The notes: generated by a model not told the origin, from the sequence alone. DNA of 64,000 nt from Anaeramoeba flamelloides (GCA_027625915.1 JANTQA010000018.1:1-64000), one strand, 5' to 3'. Positions 23,986-36,979 are shown, numbered from the stretch's first letter. A program made the numbers and translations.

Positions 23986-25614
23986 ATGCAAAGTATGAAC
24001 AAATTCAAATTGTGTCAGGCATTTATTGTTTTGTGCTCTTTATGTAAATTTTGTTCTTCTTCACTATTGTTCATTCGTTTTTTTTTAATTTGCCATGCTA
24101 TTCTATTTTTCTTCTTATCTTAATAAAATCCACAAAACATTATCCTCATTGTTTTTGTTTTCTTCTTTGTAAAAATCACATAAAACAATCCACATCATTC
24201 AAATACAAAAACACACAAAAAACCATAAAATTGAAAACAAATAATAAAAAATATAATAGTTGTTATTCAGATCTGTTGTGTATCTGTATGGGAAGGGTTG
24301 GATTATCCAATATCCAATATCAATTATGGAGGTAATGGAGCTCAATGGGATGGTGATACAGAGTATTTTTATTATGGCAACGATTCAGCACGAAGCGGGG
24401 TTTGTGAGAATGATGCAAGTTCTTGGTTTGTATCAGAGATCTCCCGAAAAACTTATATCAGCTTTTATTGGAAGGTTTCTTCTGAGAGTGGCTATGATTT
24501 TTTACGGTTTTATATTGATGATGTGTTACAAGGCGAAATCTCTGGAGAAGTAGATTGGACCGAAATGAGCTATAATATTGAGAAGGAAAATTCAACTTCA
24601 TTGAAATGGGAATATTCAAAGGATGTGTCTGATTCTTCTGGAATGGATTGTGGGTGGGTTGACAAATTGGTAATTGAAGATCAGAGTGTTCCAAGCATCA
24701 CTTTAAATGAAGCACTTGATAACGATAATCTGGATTTCACGACTGGTGATATATACACTTGGTATGGCCAAGAAGAGGATTCCTATTATGGGGGATCGGC
24801 AGTAAGCAGTTCACTTTGCAAGTATAATAGCGAAGACAGCCAGATGAGTACAACTTTCGAAGGTTATGGCAAATTCTCATTTTATTGGCGGGCAATTTGT
24901 GAGAACGGAATGTGTCAAACTGTTTTTAATGTCGACGGAACATCAAAAAATATCATATTTGGTCAACAAGAAAGTTGGGAACAAGTTATTTACTATAATC
25001 TCAAAGAGGGTGTTCGTGAAATTACGTGGGGGTATGGTTTAATTATGAATTCAGACCATTATGATAACTATTGTGTCCTTGACAAAGTTCAGTTTGAACA
25101 ATATAAAGATATCTCATTGAACGAAGCACTAGATAACCAAGATGCTGTTTTGAGCACAGAAGGTGATAATAACTGGTATGGACAAGAGGAAATCTCCATG
25201 TATGGCAATTCGGCAGCTAGTAGTGGTAATATTAAGGAATTACAAACATCAGAGATGCATGCGATTGTTAAGGGTAAAGGTTTTGTAAGTTTCTATTGGA
25301 AGTTTGAACCTGCAAATGATTATGATAATTTAGTATTCAAAATTAATGGCGAACCCCAACAATCTATCTATGATCCAATGGATTGGACCAAAGCAAGTTA
25401 TAATATTGAAACAGATGGTGAGCACAAACTAACATGGCTTTTTGACAAATCACTATCAAAATCAAGCATGGACCAAGGTTTTGCTTGGGTTGATCAACTA
25501 GTTTTCCCAGATGAGAGCATGGTTGACGAGGTTTCTTTAGCAAATAATATCTATCCATATTCCTTTCCTTTCTTGTTAATCATATCCTTATTCTTCTTCC
25601 TATTTTTTTACTAA
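23986..25614 (+). CDS. Secreted or surface protein, three bacterial-type beta-sandwich repeats
   Basis: A model of two exons fits exactly: exon 1 23986-24043, intron 24044-24259 (GTAAAT...TAG, phase 1), exon 2 24260-25614, 470 residues. The joined N terminus (MNKFKLCQAFIVLCSL then FVIQICCVSVWEG) is a classic signal peptide. The single long frame from 24298 has no ATG of its own before an upstream stop, which supports the intron. Three repeats of about 130 residues follow. Each has a WxGxxxxxYYG-like start, FYWKxxxxxxYDxLxF, a DW turn and a closing GWVDKLV or AWVDQLV. This pattern is common in bacterial extracellular proteins (MAM-like jelly-roll). The last 20 residues are hydrophobic (PFLLIISLFFFLFFY), fitting a membrane or lipid anchor. 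Composition is much less AT-rich than around it, compatible with transfer from bacteria. Ligand unknown. Confidence 0.75.
24044..24259 (+). other. Predicted intron in the beta-sandwich repeat gene
   Basis: Starts GTAAATTTTG and ends ATATAATAG. It joins a phase-1 donor to the only frame that reads into the repeats, and it yields a continuous signal peptide. The acceptor TAG agrees with TAG acceptors proposed for the B-box genes. Confidence 0.65.
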
Positions 25615-26130
25615 TGATTGTGAAAACAAATGAATAACTTTTTAATTTGATTCTTTCTTGTGGAATGATTCTTTTGATTTCTTTGTGATTTTAGAATCTT
25701 TTCAAACACTTTTTCTTTTCAACTTTTTTTAATTTTAAAATTTTTTGATACTGTTTTCTCAGAAGGCATATTTTCTTTTGTTTGTGGAATTTCTTGAATA
25801 AACACTCAAATATTTTTTATAAATTTTCTAATTTTCAATCCAGTTATTCAATTTATGAATTATATTTTCTTCGTTAAATATCGAAGAATATACAAGTATG
25901 AAATAAGTGTTTCAATTTTTGGATTTTTGGTTGGGTTTATTGAAGATCTCATTCAGACCAGGAAAATTTTAAAACTAATTTTTAGTATTGTAGTGAACAT
26001 GGTATTACATGTTACCTTTTAATTGGAACCACCAAATGTTCCTTGGTAGTTTTTGAGATCTAACTATTTTTTTTTTTCTCCTTTAACTTCTCAAGTTATT
26101 TGTTTTTGATTTTAAAAATTTGGTTTGGTT
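25615..26130. other. 3' flank, no further gene
   Basis: AT-rich downstream sequence of the beta-sandwich gene. Candidate polyadenylation signals (aataaa) occur at about 25797. No other feature was recognised. Confidence 0.4.
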
Positions 26131-26137
26131 TTATTAA

Positions 26138-26689
26138 GGTTTACAATCCCTGAAACTGGAAAAAAGATTATCTTGTATTGGGTGTGTCAACTTGTTATTT
26201 TGGTTCTTAGCTGATCGATCCACAACTAAGTTTGGATCTTATAGGTGGTTGAAAAAGGCTATTTTTGTGATTTTATTTTTTTTTTTTCCGAAATCCAGAT
26301 TGATGAGTCTAAGATTAATTGATTGGAAGGTATTGAATTGAAAGTGTTAATTTTTGGGTTGTCAATTGAAATTATCATTTTCCTTTTACAGAGTTAGGAG
26401 TAAATAAAAAAAATTCTTTTTACAAGCATCATATAATACAAAGTGTAAATAAAAATTTCAACATAGAGAACAAAAAACTCAATTACTAATTAAATATCTT
26501 CCAATTAATTAATCTTAGACTCATCAATTCGGATTTCGGAAAAAAAAAAAATAAAATCACAAAAATAGCCTTTTTCAACCACCTATAAGATCCAAACTTA
26601 GTTGTGGATCGATCAGCTAAGAACCAAAATAACAAGTTGACACACCCAATACAAGATAATCTTTTTTCCAGTTTCAGGGATTGTAAACC
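26138..26689. mobile_element. Intact TTAA-flanked MITE, GGTTTACAATCCC family
   Basis: Flanked by TTAA at 26134-26137 and 26690-26693. The arms of about 190 bp (26138-26327 and 26498-26689) are nearly identical reverse complements, with termini GGTTTACAATCCC. The arms include cttagctgatcgatccac and ccgaaatcc. The 170-bp centre is non-coding. It is the youngest-looking element in the window. Broken relatives lie at 10540-11290, 12556-12780 and 44440-44900. Confidence 0.85.
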
Positions 26690-26699
26690 TTAAGTTAAG

Positions 26700-28200
26700 C
26701 AGAAAAGCTATTTTTAAATGTGATTGGAAAAAGTGAAAAAAAAAAATGTTATTTTTTGGAGTTAGTAGGAAATAAGTAGTAAAATTGTATTGAATTTGAG
26801 ATCAATATCAAGTAGCCAATTTTAAGTGTGACCAAAATTTCATATGTAGTATTTTGTTTGTAAGATACCAGGCAACATTTTTTTGTCTTTAATTTTTAAA
26901 AACGAGTTTATTTCTAATTTTTTATGAATTGAAAAGTTAAATTTTTCATTTTTTTTTTCGACTTTTTGTGAACTTTTTTCAATTTTGGAAATTTCCAAAC
27001 GATCATATTCACAAATCCCAATTAAAATCACCCAAACAAATGACCGAACTCTCAGGAACAACTTCAACTTGGAATTCTAATTTGGGTATCTCAACTTTTT
27101 AACTTTTAGGGGTACTTTCCCAAAAATAATGAATTGATTTTTTATTAATTTGAACATTTTTAATTTCATAATTTTTCAATGGAAAAGTGTTATCAAGTTA
27201 TTTCTATTGGATCAAAATAAAAAAACTGTACCATTTGAAATTAAAACAAAAAAATTAAATTGAAAAAAAAATGAAAAAATGAAATTTTTTTTTACTAATG
27301 TTTGACTATTAGAAATTCAAAATATCAAAAACTAGTTTTATATTTTTGTTAGATTTTTGTTTTTTTTTTAAAAATTTTTTTTGAAAATTCGTTCTAAAAG
27401 TGAAAAAAAACATTATTACAAAGTATAAAATAACATACAAAAATATGCACAAATTGTACTTTTTGTGAAAAACTAAAAATTAAAATTTATCTTTTGAACT
27501 TGTCAAAAAATACCTCATTTTTTTAAAAATCAACTCATATACGATCTGCCAATAAATTTTCTTCAAAAAATTATATAACTTAAATTAAAAAACATCTAAG
27601 TTAACAAATATATTTAAAAATTTTTTATCAAGATTTGTATTTTTTTGTGTAAAAAATTGTAAGTGTCATATAGCTCGGTAACGAGGTGCCGGTCTGGATG
27701 AGATATGTATATATAGAGACAATTCATTTCACACACACACACACCAAAAAAAATAAACCACACAACCACAACACAATATTTGCATGTTTAGGCTTAAACA
27801 GGCAAATTAAAAAAAAAAATTGAAATTAAATCCTGATCTAAAAAGTCAGGTAAAAATTCGGGACTTACTAGACCCTAATGTTTTAAAACTTGACCATTTG
27901 GTTAATTAGGTAGTTTATTTTGTTGATTTTACTACTGCCTTCCAGAGTTGGGACTAACATAACTCTGGAACATCAAAAACCAAGGAATCACAGCACATAA
28001 ACTCAACATGAACTCCACACAAACTCATAGTAGCACACGATGTTATCCAAGATATTTCTATTGGTAGGATAATGTGAATAAAGAAGAAAGGCGAATTATA
28101 GCATGATTTATATTTAGAGTAAATTTTAAATGATTGTATTAATACAATTAATTCTTATTTAATATTTTTTATTTTTAATTTCTGGGCCTTGTGGTAATTT
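26700..28200. other. AT-rich DNA with a less AT-rich island
   Basis: No gene is supported (the minus frame 26840-27067 looks like chance). A patch at about 27668-27700 (gctcggtaacgaggtgccgg) followed by a TATA-like stretch and a short (CA)n at 27731 is unusually GC-rich. It does not fold as a tRNA by eye and was not assigned. Confidence 0.35.
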
Positions 28201-28204
28201 ACTA

Positions 28205-28464
28205 CCCTAATAAAAAAAAATTTTATAACATCTCTATAAGCTTTTTATAACAAAATTTCCTTTTAAATGATGATTTTTTCAATATTTTTTAAAAAAATAT
28301 TCTTATAACAAACTTATAACATGTTACAATTTTTATAACACATTTTATAACAAACATTTATGTTATTCTAGTTTTTATTATAAAAATTTATAACATTTTA
28401 AACGTTTATAATACCTTTTACAACATGTTTATAACATGTTATAAAAAAATTTTTTTTATTAGGG
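28205..28464. mobile_element. MITE with CCCTAATAAAAA termini and TA flanks
   Basis: The termini CCCTAATAAAAAAAA and TTTTTTTTATTAGGG are flanked by TA at 28203-28204 and 28465-28466. The interior is packed with ttataaca / tgttataa motifs in both orientations. No coding capacity. It fits a mariner-like MITE, which may have spread through TA targets. Confidence 0.7.
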
Positions 28465-28469
28465 TAATA

Positions 28470-29400
28470 TATATAACAGTAAATTTTATAAATAAATAAA
28501 AATACCAAAAAATTATTTTTTTAAAATTTTTTATTTTAATTTTTAATTAGTTAGATTAAAACTTATATTAAAAAATATATATTAAAATATGTGTTAGAAA
28601 TTTTTTTATACAATATTTTTTTTTTTCTCGTCGAAGTTCAATACATATTAACTGATTTTTTTTTATTAATTTTAATTTTAATTTTAATTTTTTTGGTTTT
28701 TTTTTTTAAAGTTTTAACTCTCCAGGCATTCTTGCGATTTTCAAAATAAAATAAAAAAAATGAAAATTTCACTCTAATAAAACTTAATATTTTATCGACT
28801 CAGGTCTTTAATTCGATAGATTTTATCAGTAAAAAGTGTAGAAGCTTGAATCATTTTTGTTTTATTAGAAAAATCATGTTTTTTTGACTAAAAATTAAAA
28901 TTTTAAAGTTGAAATCAATTTTATTTAAAAATGCAATTTATGATGAAAAATGAGTTTTACTGGTTGTAAATATTGATTAAAAACCGGGAACGGATCTTCA
29001 AGTATCATCATTGAAAAAAATAAGATTAATAAAATTTTAAAATTTTTCAAAAAAAGTTCAAAAAATTCATTAATTTTATTTTTTTAAAATTTTTCTAAAA
29101 ACAAATTAATTTTCACAAAAAACTCAGTATATTTAACCTAAAATTTTAAAAAAAATCATAAAAATTGATTTTAAATAAAAAAAATTAAAAAACATCAAAG
29201 TAAAATTTTAAAAATTACTATTTAAAATTTTAGTAAAAAAAGTTAATTTTACACTATGCTTTTTTCATTTTTAAATTTTTTTTTTTTCTTTTTGGGTGGA
29301 GATAATTTTAAAATTGAAATTTTTATAGCACACAATATGTGTGTTTGACAAAGTTAAAAACTAGCTCTGAAAATTAATTTTTTTTTTTTCCTTTTAGTGT
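28470..29400. other. AT-rich DNA, no gene seen
   Basis: Very high AT with long A and T runs. No motif or repeat beyond simple sequence was recognised. Confidence 0.4.
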
Positions 29401-29567
29401 AATGTTGTCAACTACTTTATCTTTGAACTATTATGACTTTTTAGTATAATATAAATCTGGATAAAAGACAAATAAGAAAACAGATATATTGTCACATCAG
29501 TATCATCTTAAAGCTTTTGGAAAAAACTTGATGAATGTTCGGTAAATCCGGGGTGCTTTGGTATATA
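29400..29567. mobile_element. Right end of a TCCCTTAGCACCCC element
   Basis: The 160 bp from aactactttatctttgaac to ccggggtgctttggtata match the right end of the element at 29568-31058 and the start of the copy at 60988. It stops exactly where the next left terminus begins. Confidence 0.65.
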
Positions 29568-31058
29568 TCCCTTAGCACCCCAAATAACCTAAAAAGATTT
29601 CAAACAAAAATTTAAATTTGAAATGTTATCAAAGGATAATAAGATATAGAATTAATAAACAATTATCTTAGAAAGAAAATTTTATAATTAAAAATTGTAT
29701 AGTTACTTAAAATAAAAAAATAACTTGAAAAAAATTTTTCATCATTTGAAATTTTTTTTTTGGTTATTGTGATTTTTTTATTTTTCCAAATTTTGTCAAA
29801 ATAAATTTTTTTTTTTTTTTTTTTGAAAAGTTTGTCTAGACATCAAAAACCTCTTATTTGTAACATTTAAAACACATCATACTTTACTGGAAATTTTTTT
29901 GGGGCCCTTTGCACCCCAAAATTGCCTAAAATGCTTGATTAAATATTTTATTCATTATAAAAGTATTATAACATCACATAGTAAATTTGTTTTATCTATT
30001 GATTACGATTCAATATCAATATCTATATTGTTTTCTAAATAATTTAAAAATAAAAAAAAATATAAATTAAATTAGGAAAAAAAAAATCAAATTTTTTTTC
30101 ATTGCAAAATTTTATAATTTTTTCAACAAGATTTTTTTTCAATTTTAAATGGTTTGGCTAATAGTTCGAGTCAGATTAATGGATTTTTTTTTTTTATTTT
30201 TTTACAATTTTTTAATTTTTGACTTTTTAAAATCTAGACATAAAATAAACAATATTGTTGAATTAGAGACCATATATCATAACTTATTTAACAAGATCTG
30301 GATTAATTTATTAAGGAAAAATCCAAATATCGCAAATATATTATTCAAATTTTTACTAATAACAAAATGCAATAAAAAATTTGGTTTCGGAGATTATTTT
30401 ATTATATTGGAATAATATTTAAGAGTTATTTTTTATTTTATTTTAAATTTAGGTATAAATATTTTATCGATTAAAAAGTAATTTATATTTGTTTTATTCC
30501 AATTTAATAAATTGAAATTATTTTACAATTTTTTTTTTTTTTTTTTTTGATTTTCAAGTAATATCTATTGCTTAAATAAAAGTTTTAGAAAATTAATCAT
30601 ATTAAAAATTTAATTTTGGCCTAAAGAAATCAATTTCATTTTTCTCTTAATTGAATATTTATTGAAATTTTTTCTAAAAAAAATGAATTTTTGATATATT
30701 TATTTTTTTATTTTTTTTATCATAAAATTAGCAAAATTGTTTGGTGGTTATTATTAATAAATCAATGTATTGAGTTTTGAATTACTATTAATGTAATAAA
30801 ATTTCCGATTTAAAAAAATAAAATAAAAATAAAAATCTTTAAAAAAATGTAAAAATGAATAATTATTATTTTTTTTTTCAATTTTAAAAAAAAATCAATA
30901 ACTTAACTACTTTATCTTTGAACTATTTTGACTTTTTATTATAATTCAAATCTGTGTTAAAGACAAATAAGAAAATTAATATATTAGTAGATAAATATCA
31001 TTTTAAATCTAATTTAAAAAACTTGATGAAATTTAGGCAAATCCGGGGTGCTAAGGGA
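29568..31058. mobile_element. TIR element with TCCCTTAGCACCCC termini
   Basis: The left terminus TCCCTTAGCACCCC and the right terminus GGGGTGCTAAGGGA are inverted repeats, with TATA/TATATA outside both. The right end (30900-31058) is repeated at 29400-29567 and, inverted, at 60988-61250. An extra left-end-like motif (gccctttgcaccccaaa) lies at about 29903. A plus frame at 30149-30415 lies inside, but I recognise no transposase in it. Likely a non-autonomous or decayed DNA transposon. Confidence 0.65.
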
Positions 31059-31059
31059 T

Positions 31060-32010
31060 ATATATTTATTTGTTAAAAAAAATTTGGGTGTTTGAAATAT
31101 TCCAAAAATAACCAAAAATCTGAAATACCCTAAAATTTTTTTAACTGTTGAAAAAAAAAAATACTTTATGGACAACTACTTAAGAACCACTCGTTGCAAT
31201 ATACTCAATTTAACAGTAAAATAACAATTTTACTTTCAGACAAAATATATTTTTTGAATTTTCTACTTAAAGCCCTTCTAAAGAGTTTTTTTTTTTTTTG
31301 AGTATATTTTAAAAATTGTTGGTATTTATTAGGGTAAGTGTAAATGTATGCCAGGGTATTCGTATAGGCTGTATTAGGTTTGGTATGGTGCGTGTTTGTA
31401 TTTTTTTTTTTGGTTAAACCAGTTCCTTTTATGGAATGTGAAGTTAAATAAAGTTTGGCTTGGATAACCTTGTGTAGGATATGGGTATGTATTGTACGAT
31501 ACGATATTACTTGGTTATTTTTGGATTGTATTTTAGATTACAAAATTATGATAAATGATAGACAATTAGAAAATTTCAATTCAAGCATATTTTCTCTCAT
31601 TTAGTTAATACCTATTTCGATATGATCAGAAATGCTACAGTCACCCAAGATATCAATCCCTTTCACAAAAAGTTGTTTGAATACTATTACCCTAAAATTT
31701 AAATTTTTTTAAATTTTTCAATCAAAAAAAAATATTCTACAATAAAATTCCAATTTTTCCATTAAACTGAGTAAATTGACTCTAGTGTTTCTAAAGAAGT
31801 TTTTCTAAAAATTTCGGGTTTTTTTAGTGGTTTTGAAAAATTTTCTGGTATTTTCGAGAATATTTGATCGATTCAAAAATTTTGAATAAAAAAAAAAAAA
31901 AAATTTAATCGGTAATATTTTTAAAAAAAATAAAAAAAAAAGAAAGAATTAAAAAAACAAAAATTCAAAAGATTCATTAAAAAAAAAAAAAAAAAAAATC
32001 CAAAGAAAGA
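31060..32010. other. Intergenic DNA
   Basis: Motifs taccctaaaattttt (31123) and ttattagggta (31335) could be ends of a relative of the CCCTAATAA MITE, about 220 bp apart. A less AT-rich stretch at 31345-31520 holds no recognised gene. Confidence 0.35.
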
Positions 32011-32019
32011 TTGAAAATT

Positions 32020-32550
32020 CAAACTTTTGGTTAATTCTATTTTAGAAAATAATTTATAAAATCCAAATGAATTTGATTCATTTATATTGCTTTCTAATTT
32101 GTTAAATTGTTTCAGTAGAGTTTCTGTTGAATATTTTGAATTATTGATCATTTGTTTTTCTTTGTTCATACTTTTTGAGATTTGTTCAAAAAAATCATTG
32201 GATAATTTGATTTCATTTTGTTCAAGTAAATCTAATAACTTTTTTTGATTCAAATAAAATTTTGATATTTCAGTTAAAATTTTTTCTTTTTTCAATTTAA
32301 TCTTCTTTTTAGAATGATTTAATTGTTTAAATTTGTCATTGATTTTTTCAAAATGATTCCGAGTGCATTTTTTTTTGTTCATTGATTAATTCTTTATAAA
32401 AATCCATTGGCTGATCAAATTCAATTGTTTCAAGATTTGTATGATCAAAGACACATTCAGAACAAATTAATTTTTTACAATTTTTACTGTATCTAGAAAG
32501 TGTATTTTTTTGGTGAATTGGACATTTTTCAGTTCTATTATAACCCGAAT
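32020..32550 (-). pseudogene. B-box2 plus coiled-coil exon, decayed copy
   Basis: Close paralogue of the exon at 49188-49706, starting at the same TAG|AT acceptor. It keeps KCPIHQ, KNCKKLICSECVF and the coil (LNQKKLLDLLEQNEIKL), but the cysteine of RYCKNC is serine, the histidine of HTNHE is leucine, and one extra A in an A-run breaks the frame between the B-box and the coil. No filamin or TLDc part follows. It is best read as a fragmentary duplicate that no longer encodes a working zinc finger. Confidence 0.7.
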
Positions 32551-32579
32551 CTATTTTTTTTTATGATTTTTTAAAGTTT

Positions 32580-35480
32580 AATTTTTTAAATTTTTAGAAA
32601 AATCGATAAGAAGAGTATAACAAAATAAAAAGAATTTTAATTAATTAAATTGATTTATTTTGAATTTTTTAAAAAAAAATTAAAAATTAGATTTAAAATT
32701 TAATAAAACCTTTGATTATTTTTTGATTATTTTTTATTATTATTAAACATACTTATATTTAAATGAAATTTTTAGAATATATAACAAAACAAAATGTGAT
32801 TAAAATAAGATCAAAATGAGAAAATTAAAAAGTAAATCTTGATTAAAAATGAACTACAATTCAAATTTTTCAAAAACTTACAATTATATATTTTGATTCA
32901 AATAATCATATATTAAAAATATTTATCTTTTGTAAATATATATTAGAGTTAATAATTAATTAAAATATTAACAATTATTTCTCATTTATGTAATATTATA
33001 AAAATTTTAAAATAAAAAATAAATAAAAATTAAAATTTTTTGTCTAATTTGGGAATAAATGAACAAAGAAAAGTCTTTATGAGAGGTATTTAGGAACTTT
33101 ATTAATTAAATATTGATTTATCAAATAGTTAGATACGGTCAACCAATTTTACGTGGGTTTTCTATTAAAAAAAAAACTTTCTGTATTATAATATCAATTG
33201 TTGAATAAAATATTTTGATCTCGGTAAACTATATACATTCACAAATATAGGCAAAATTTACTAATGGTAGAAACTCAAAATATAAAAAATGTTAAGATTG
33301 AGTTGTTAATTGTGAAATTTTGGGTTTTTTTTTAAAAAAAATTCTATTTTAATTTAGATTTTACAATTTATTGTTATAAATCTTATTCAAAAATCTAAAA
33401 TTTTCTACAATTAAAACAAAAAATAATCCAAAATTGAAAATATTAAATTAATCCAAAAATAGATTTTTTATTTTAAAACCGATAAAGATTGAACTTTCTA
33501 ATTTTCCATGTAAAATATTTTTTTTTTGATAATTTTAAACTTCAAGGCAAACAAAAAAATAAAAAATCGAGTGATTGAAAAAAAACCAAAAAGTAAAAAA
33601 AAAAATAAATATTTAATACGTCCCTACGACTCAAAAACCACTAAAAATGGAAAAGTGAACAAATAACTTGAGTTAAAAAAATTAAAAAAACTAAATGAAA
33701 AAATAAAAATAACTAAAAGTTTCAGTTTAACTTTTTCTTGAAAACATTTTTTGCCAAATTCATTTAATTCAAAGTTGAAAACATATATATTTTTATATAC
33801 AATCTCTTATTTTAACTCATTTACTAAAACAAATTCTAAATTATGGGAATTTTATTTTCACCAAAGGGACTAATTTGGTATTTATTTTTTTTTTTTTTTT
33901 AAATGATAAAATTAAAAAAAAAAGTTATTTAAAATAGATAAACTCTCTGGAAAAATATTCTAATTTAATATCTTAACTTATTCTTTGATTTCAAAATTTT
34001 CTTAACCCCAATTTTTCAAAAAAAAAATAAAAAAGTGCACAGTAATTTCAAAAAATATTTTCGATATTCAAAAGTTTGAGAGTGATTTTATTCTAAAAAA
34101 AAAAATTTATACCTGTGGTTAATTGAATTCATTTCTAAGGTTAGATTTTGAAAAATATTAATCAGAAAAAAATCGTACTTTTTTATATTAAGGAAATACT
34201 AACACCAATTAACATTATTTATGAACAAATTTATTCTCAAACTTCAATATGAAATAAAGTTTTATTATTATTATTTTAATTTTTCCATTTGTTTAATATT
34301 ATTACAATCAAAGTAAACAAATATGAATAATAAATGTATTTACGATTTTATTATTAATAAAATAAAATCTAAAATCTAAAACGATTTAAATGTATTGAAA
34401 AAGAAGTACAAAAATCTTACTATATTTTTATATTAAATTCAATTTTAATTTTGACCATTTAATAAAAGTAAAAAATTATATTTTTTTACGAATTTTTATT
34501 ACAAAATACTTTCTGTCAAAAGAAATCAGAAAAAAAATAATCATTTAATAAAAGAAATTTTTTTTAAAAAAAAATAAAATGAATTAAATTACTGAGTTAG
34601 AAAAAGTAAAAAAAAAATACAATTGAAAAATTGGAAATATACAAGGTTTTATTAAAAACCAGAGAGAATAAATGTGCTAATGGATTAAGTTATAAAAAAA
34701 ATATAGGATCGAAAAATCAAAGATAAATCTAATATTGAGTGATAAATTTTAAAAAAAAAATTCAAAATTAAATCAATTTTCAATTGAAGTAAAGAAGAAA
34801 TTCCAATGATAAAAATGAGATGTTTTTTTTTTTCAAAAAAAAAACTCAAACCTTTTCTTTTAGATGAAATTTTGATTATTTAATTTTGGATAACTACAGA
34901 TAAGATTGAGATTAGATCTTTTAAAAAAGTTTAAGATAGCATTGTAATTATTGTAGAAAGATTTTGGTCAAATCATTGGGTTATTATATAAACTTTATAT
35001 AAATCTTCTACTTATTCTTGATAAATCTTAATCCTCTTTAAGCAAAATAACAATAATTTCACTTGTAAATTATAACTTTCATAAGGTTATTAAAAGTTAT
35101 TTTTTGAAGACTTTAACATATTTTTAAATATTAGATTTTAATATTCATTAATTTAAAAAGATTATATATTTCAACTATTAGGATTTTGAATAGCATAATT
35201 TGGTTCTAATGAAAGCAAATTATTTGTCTGATTGAAGTTTAAATTTACAAAAAAAATAATCTTCAGTTTTCAGATAATGTTTTTTATATGCAATAAATTC
35301 CATTTTTTTGATTAAAATTGTTTTTCTCTTTTTATATTAGAAAAAAAAAACTAATATCATTTTTTCAAAAATATTAAAAAATTTTTACTATTTTTTAGAA
35401 ATAATTGAAAAGAGAATATTTTTTTCAATATTTCAAAAAGATTGTAAAAATTACAAATTTTATAAAAAAAAAGCATATTT
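32580..35480. other. Long AT-rich intergenic stretch
   Basis: About 2.9 kb of very high AT DNA. No open frame of interest, inverted repeat or family member was recognised on either strand. Confidence 0.45.
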
Positions 35481-35510
35481 CTACAATGCCTAGTCAAGTC
35501 AAGTCAAGTA

Positions 35511-36662
35511 AATTTTTCTATAAATGTTCAAAATCAGTCACTGTCAAGAATCCCCTAAAAGTATATATCGGATTTTATATGTGAATGCTTAGTGGTATTT
35601 CAAAACAAACGTGAAATAAAAACGGAAAATAGATCGAGACTTATTAAAAAGATGGATGATCTAGTTTGTCTCTGTGGGATTTTAACACAAGTTTTGGATT
35701 CAATATAAACAATATGTAACATATAATTTCAATGTACATCAATAATTCAGTTGGGGTTGTAAAATGATCCTTTTTAGAACAAGTTATTCAAAGTTCCTTT
35801 GAAAATTAACAAATTAGTTGTTTTTTTTTTAAATTTTGTTTGTTTTTGTTTATTGTTGTGTAGAGTTAGATCATGAGTTCAAAAAAAATAAATATCAAAC
35901 CCATATTTGTTTCCATTTGATCAAAAATCTCCAATTAGCAATCCTTCTTTTTTGGATAACCTTACAAACTCAAAAGTAATGAGATTATTCAAGTGTTTAA
36001 GACGAGCTTAATTGTCGTTAGAAGAACACTTCAATATCTTTCTTTATTGTTTTGATTTGAAACCAATCACTTACTTTGTTATGTTACGAGTTTGGCATGG
36101 AAGAACTAGAAATATGATATTGTTTGAAGTGATTTAAGATGATATTGAGGAGTTTGAAGAAGGAAGAGATTAACATAATCTTAACACGTGAACAATCTCA
36201 GATATGTTGAATCTGGAAGGGGATCCAAAAACGAGAAATTATAAAAGGTGGCTGTTTGAACAAATGAAACAGTATGAGTTTGATATTTATTTTTTTGAAC
36301 TCATGATCTAACTCTACACAACAAAAAACAAACAAATAAATATAACCAAAACAACTGATTTGTTATTTTTTAATTGGTACTTTGAAGAAATTGCTCTTCA
36401 AAGGATCTTTTTTTCTACCAATTGAGTTTATAAAAACATTGAAATTAAATTTTACATTTTCATTATATTGGTGACAAAACTTGGTTTAAAATCCAACAGA
36501 AACAAACCCGATCGTCCAACATTTCAATGAGTCTCGATCTATTTTCCCTTTTTATTTCATACTTATTTAGAAACATCAGAAAGTGATCAAACATAAAACC
36601 CCCACATATAATTCTGTGTTCTTAACAGTAACTGATTTTGAACATTTAATGAAAAATTTTTT
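35511..36662. mobile_element. Diverged long foldback with about 390-bp arms
   Basis: The arms (35511-35910 and 36272-36662) are reverse complements interrupted by small gaps: aaatgttcaaaatcagt, gaaaatagatcgagact and gagttagatcatgagttc are shared. The centre (35911-36271) is less AT-rich but shows no clear frame. The arms are more diverged than those of the other foldbacks, so it is older. A short aagtc repeat adjoins its left end. Confidence 0.65.
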
Positions 36663-36814
36663 AATTTTACATTGACATAGTAAAAAAAAATGTTTTTTTT
36701 ATTTTTTTTCAATAATTTTTAATTATGTTATTTTCTCATTTTAAAATCTTTTATTAATAGTCTCTTTTCTCCTTTTTTCTAAAAAATAGTACAAATTTTT
36801 TAATATTTTTTATA

Positions 36815-36978
36815 CTGGTATTTGAAAAATAAATGGGAAAAAATTTTCACTTCCTTTTCCAGATTTTCTTTTATTTAATTAGAGTTCTCAAAGAAGTAGA
36901 CTGTAATTTATTGCTCGAATTGTAAAAGGAAATTGAAAATGAAATGAAAATTGTTCCCGTTTATAATTCAATTACCAG
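36815..36978. mobile_element. Mariner-like MITE, CTGGTATTTG family (copy 2)
   Basis: Termini CTGGTATTTG and CAATTACCAG, flanked by TA on both sides. The interior matches 7000-7170 (aatgggaaa, cacttccttttcca, gagttctcaaagaa). Confidence 0.75.
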
Positions 36979-36979
36979 T

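Noticed and set aside
27660-27730. Possible tRNA or Pol III gene in a GC-richer patch with gctcggtaacgagg
   Set aside because: No acceptor or T-arm pairing could be found by eye and no B-box promoter match follows.
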